Both the position numbers and the translations under genes were made by a program. Shown here piece after piece: positions 62,063 to 64,000 of a DNA stretch of 64,000 bases. Source of the stretch: Rubrobacter tropicus (lineage in GTDB: Bacteria; Actinomycetota; Rubrobacteria; Rubrobacterales; Rubrobacteraceae); contig NZ_CP045119.1 in NCBI RefSeq assembly GCF_011492945.1, positions 3,038,001-3,102,000 on the forward strand, in the 5' to 3' direction. The number at the start of each line of letters is the position of its first letter. The stretch's first letter is position 1. Under the pieces are notes generated by a model that was not told where the DNA came from, made no database searches, and saw nothing but the letters and a program-made list of their open reading frames with translations.

Positions 62063-62166
62063 CTCACCGGTCGGCTTCCGTAGGACCCTCTACCTCTCTT
62101 ATCCTCCCGGGGACGAAAAGGTTTGGTTGGAGGCTTCGGTTTTTTGGGTATCGGGTTTTGGGGTGG

Positions 62167-63000
62167 TTATGCTTTCAGGTCGAAGTCGGCGAGGACGGGG
62201 TAGTGGTCGCTCGGGTAGAGGCCCGCCTCTTCGTCGGCGTCGCGTGGGATCTGGTGCGAGCGCACGGTTACGCGGTCGTCCGGGTCTTTGACGAGGATCC
62301 AATCGATGCGGCCGAAGGGCTTGTCCGTGTCGCTGGGCTTGAAACTAGAGCCCTTGAAGGCGTGGAAGGTGTAGGCATCTTTGCCGTCCTCGTTGCCGGC
62401 GGCGAGGAAGGTGTCGGTGAAGCCCTCGCCCATGAAGACCTCGTAGGGGGCGGAGCCCGGCTTGCAGTTGAAGTCTCCCGTGACGATGGTAGGCGGGTGG
62501 CCGTGGTTCGCCAGGGTCTCCTGGGTCTGGCCGACTATGAGGCGGTTGCCCTCGACGCGGGCGTGTTCGCTGAGGTGGTCGAGGTGGGTGTTGGCGTGGA
62601 GGAAGGCCACGCCCGTATCAAGGCAGCGCAGGACGGCCCAGTTGGCGGAGCGGACCACCTCGTTTCCCCAGCTCGCGGAGGACTCGTCGGGCGTGTCGCT
62701 CAGCCAGAAGCCGCCCGAGTCGAGCTCCTCGAACCTCTCGGCGTCGTAGAAGATGGCGGCGAACTCCTCCACCCGGTCCGTGCCGTAGGCTGGGCCCATG
62801 ATGCGTTCGTAGCCGGACAATTTCTCTTTGTAGACGGCGAGGTTCGGGGCGTGGACTTCCTGGAAGCCGATCACGCCCGGCCCGTACCGCTTTATGGTTT
62901 TTACGTTGAGGTCGGAGCGGCCTTCCCAGGCGTTGATCCCATCCCTGTGCGACGCCCCCCTCACGTTGAAGCTCATCACCCTAACGGGGCAACCGGCCAA
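62167..63000 (-). CDS. Endonuclease/exonuclease/phosphatase-family protein
   Basis: A 277-residue EEP-fold hydrolase. VMSFNVRGASHRDGINAWEG holds the Asn, GVIGFQEVHAPNLAVYKEKL the metal Glu, TIVTGDFNCKPGSAPYEVFM the Asp/Asn pair, and LYPSDHYPVLADFDL the final His. These residues fit DNA or phosphoester hydrolysis; the substrate is unknown. TTG 63000 follows AGGAGGG, the best ribosome site; in-frame ATG 62976 lacks one. Confidence 0.92.
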   Translation of the reverse strand: MAGCPVRVMSFNVRGASHRDGINAWEGRSDLNVKTIKRYGPGVIGFQEVHAPNLAVYKEKLSGYERIMGPAYGTDRVEEFAAIFYDAERFEELDSGGFWLSDTPDESSASWGNEVVRSANWAVLRCLDTGVAFLHANTHLDHLSEHARVEGNRLIVGQTQETLANHGHPPTIVTGDFNCKPGSAPYEVFMGEGFTDTFLAAGNEDGKDAYTFHAFKGSSFKPSDTDKPFGRIDWILVKDPDDRVTVRSHQIPRDADEEAGLYPSDHYPVLADFDLKA

Positions 63001-63078
63001 GATCCCTCCTCTCCGCGTTGCCGCGAATTCTAACCGGAGACGGCCCCCGAAACCTCCCCAGGGGAAGAAACGACCCGC

Positions 63079-63096
63079 GGGGGGTACATACCCCCC
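63079..63096 (+). promoter_or_regulatory. G8/C8-rich hairpin in the pfkA leader
   Basis: GGGGGGTA (63079-63086), CA, TACCCCCC (63089-63096) form a perfect 8-base stem 27 bases before the pfkA start. It could be an operator or a leader structure. Confidence 0.45.
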
Positions 63097-63122
63097 ACGG
63101 GACCAGGCGAGAGGAGGCGTTT

Positions 63123-64000
63123 TTGAGAGTCGCGGTTTTAACGAGCGGGGGCGTCGCCCCCGGGATGAACGCGGCGGTGCGGGCGGCGGCGCAGGCGGCG
63201 TTCGCGCGGGGCTGGGAGGCCGTGGTGGTCGAGGACGGGTACTACGGGCTCTTGGAGGGGAACTCAGGCCCATCGAACGCGAGGAACTCTGGGGCCTCGT
63301 CCAGCAGGGCGGCACGGCCCTCGGCACGGGCCGCTCCTCACAGTTCGAGGAGGAAGAGGAGGGCAAGGAGAAAGCCCTGGGGCGGCTCCGGGAAGCGGGC
63401 GTCGGGGGGATGGTCGTGATCGGGGGCGGCGGCAGCCTCTCGGGCGGCCTGGAACTCCACGAACGCGGCCTCCCGACCGTCGGCGTCCCGGCGACCATAG
63501 ACAACGACATCCCCGGCACGGAGCTCTCCGTCGGCGTGGACACCGCCCTGAACACCGCCGTCACCGTCATAGACCGAATAAAGGACACGGCCACCGCACA
63601 ACGCCGGGCGATGGTCGTAGAGGTGCTCGGCCGCGACTCCGGCTACCTCGCCGTCATGAGCGCCATAGCCGGCGGCGCCGACGCGACCATGGTCCCCGAG
63701 TTCGAGGCGAAGCCCCAGGAACTACTCGACCTGCTCAACGAGTCCTACGAGAAGGGAAAGCCCCGCTTCACGGTGGTGGTGGCGGAGGGCGCCTCGCCGA
63801 CCGCCGGGGAGTTCTGCGACTTCGTCAACGAGGCGGGCGGCGGCTACCAGGCCGACCTGACGACCCTCGGGCACATCCAGTCCGGCGGCACCCCGACGGC
63901 CTTCGACCGCATCCTCGCCGCCCGCCTCGGCGCCGCCGCCGTGGGCGCGTTGGCCGACGACGCATCCGGGGTCATGGTAGGGCTCTCGGGGGATGAGATC
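63123..64000 (+). pseudogene. pfkA: 6-phosphofructokinase, one apparent frameshift, cut by the right edge
   Basis: TTG 63123 follows AGAGGAGG. The protein starts LRVAVLTSGGVAPGMNAAVR. At the G run 63258-63261 one base seems missing: the frame is lost after YYGLLEG but resumes with LRPIEREELWGLVQQGGTAL when one base is added. The rest, VVIGGGGSLSGGLELHERGL, GVPATIDNDIPGTELS, EVLGRDSGYLAVMSAI and GHIQSGGTPTAFDRILAARL, is ordinary PfkA. The usual Asp of GGDAP and GGDGS is Val and Gly here, which departs from the standard ATP-type sites. The end lies beyond the window. Confidence 0.8.

Overview
The window is high-GC DNA from an actinobacterium, most likely a Rubrobacter-like (Rubrobacteria) organism. 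I infer this from the gene set: ergothioneine enzymes, manganese catalase, class II photolyase, Fur and DtxR regulators, ATP-dependent PEP carboxykinase, and a SpoIIE/RsbW/STAS partner switch. GTG and TTG starts, 4-base NTGA stop/start overlaps and leaderless promoters are also common. I saw no rRNA, tRNA, CRISPR array or insertion sequence.

Layout. 0-9 kb: MarR-GNAT fusion, methylmalonate-semialdehyde dehydrogenase with a phasin-like protein, quinone oxidoreductase, egtB-egtC-egtD, and two small unknown genes. 9-20 kb: a broken spore-photolyase-like radical SAM gene, cupin, Fur regulator, Mn catalase, pckA, transketolase, and a 973-residue SARP/ATPase/TPR regulator. 20-35.4 kb: a long block of minus-strand genes. 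It holds five paralogous multi-pass membrane proteins resembling ComP-type sensors without a kinase domain, plus a sixth remnant. Among them lie a SpoIIE phosphatase, an RsbW-like ATPase, two STAS proteins, two unknown paralogues, a CrtI-like oxidase, a cytochrome P450 and a flavin disulfide oxidoreductase, many joined by 4-base overlaps. 35.6-44.6 kb: two-subunit fumarase, DedA, YihY, photolyase, msrB, DoxX, and a MFS-nagA-macrodomain operon. 44.6-49.3 kb: a crcB remnant and a metal block with two ZIP transporters, a two-domain multicopper oxidase and a DtxR-family repressor. 49.3-64 kb: SDR, a regulator/membrane-protein pair, hydroxyacid dehydrogenase, aconitase with an acidic insert, VapBC, a DUF2723 membrane protein, GNAT, phosphopentomutase, anti-sigma/ECF sigma pair, a nuclease-fold protein and the start of pfkA.

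Shared themes are oxidative and radiation stress (ergothioneine, Mn catalase, MsrB, photolyase) and metal control. Palindromes of the type TTAG-N6/7-CTAA sit before the Mn catalase and between the multicopper oxidase and DtxR genes. A direct repeat, CGTTACG-N4/5-CGTTACG, lies upstream of four minus-strand genes, including the SpoIIE phosphatase and the sensor-like operon.

Two genome-wide patterns stand out. Tandem heptads (TCAGCNN)n fill many intergenic gaps, often starting at a stop codon and next to perfect hairpins with three-base loops. In addition, at least six genes (a CrtI-like oxidase, a UMF1-type MFS, a ZIP, a radical SAM protein, crcB and pfkA) are broken by what look like single missing bases in G/C runs. 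That pattern fits under-called homopolymers better than true decay, and should be settled before any of these is called a pseudogene.
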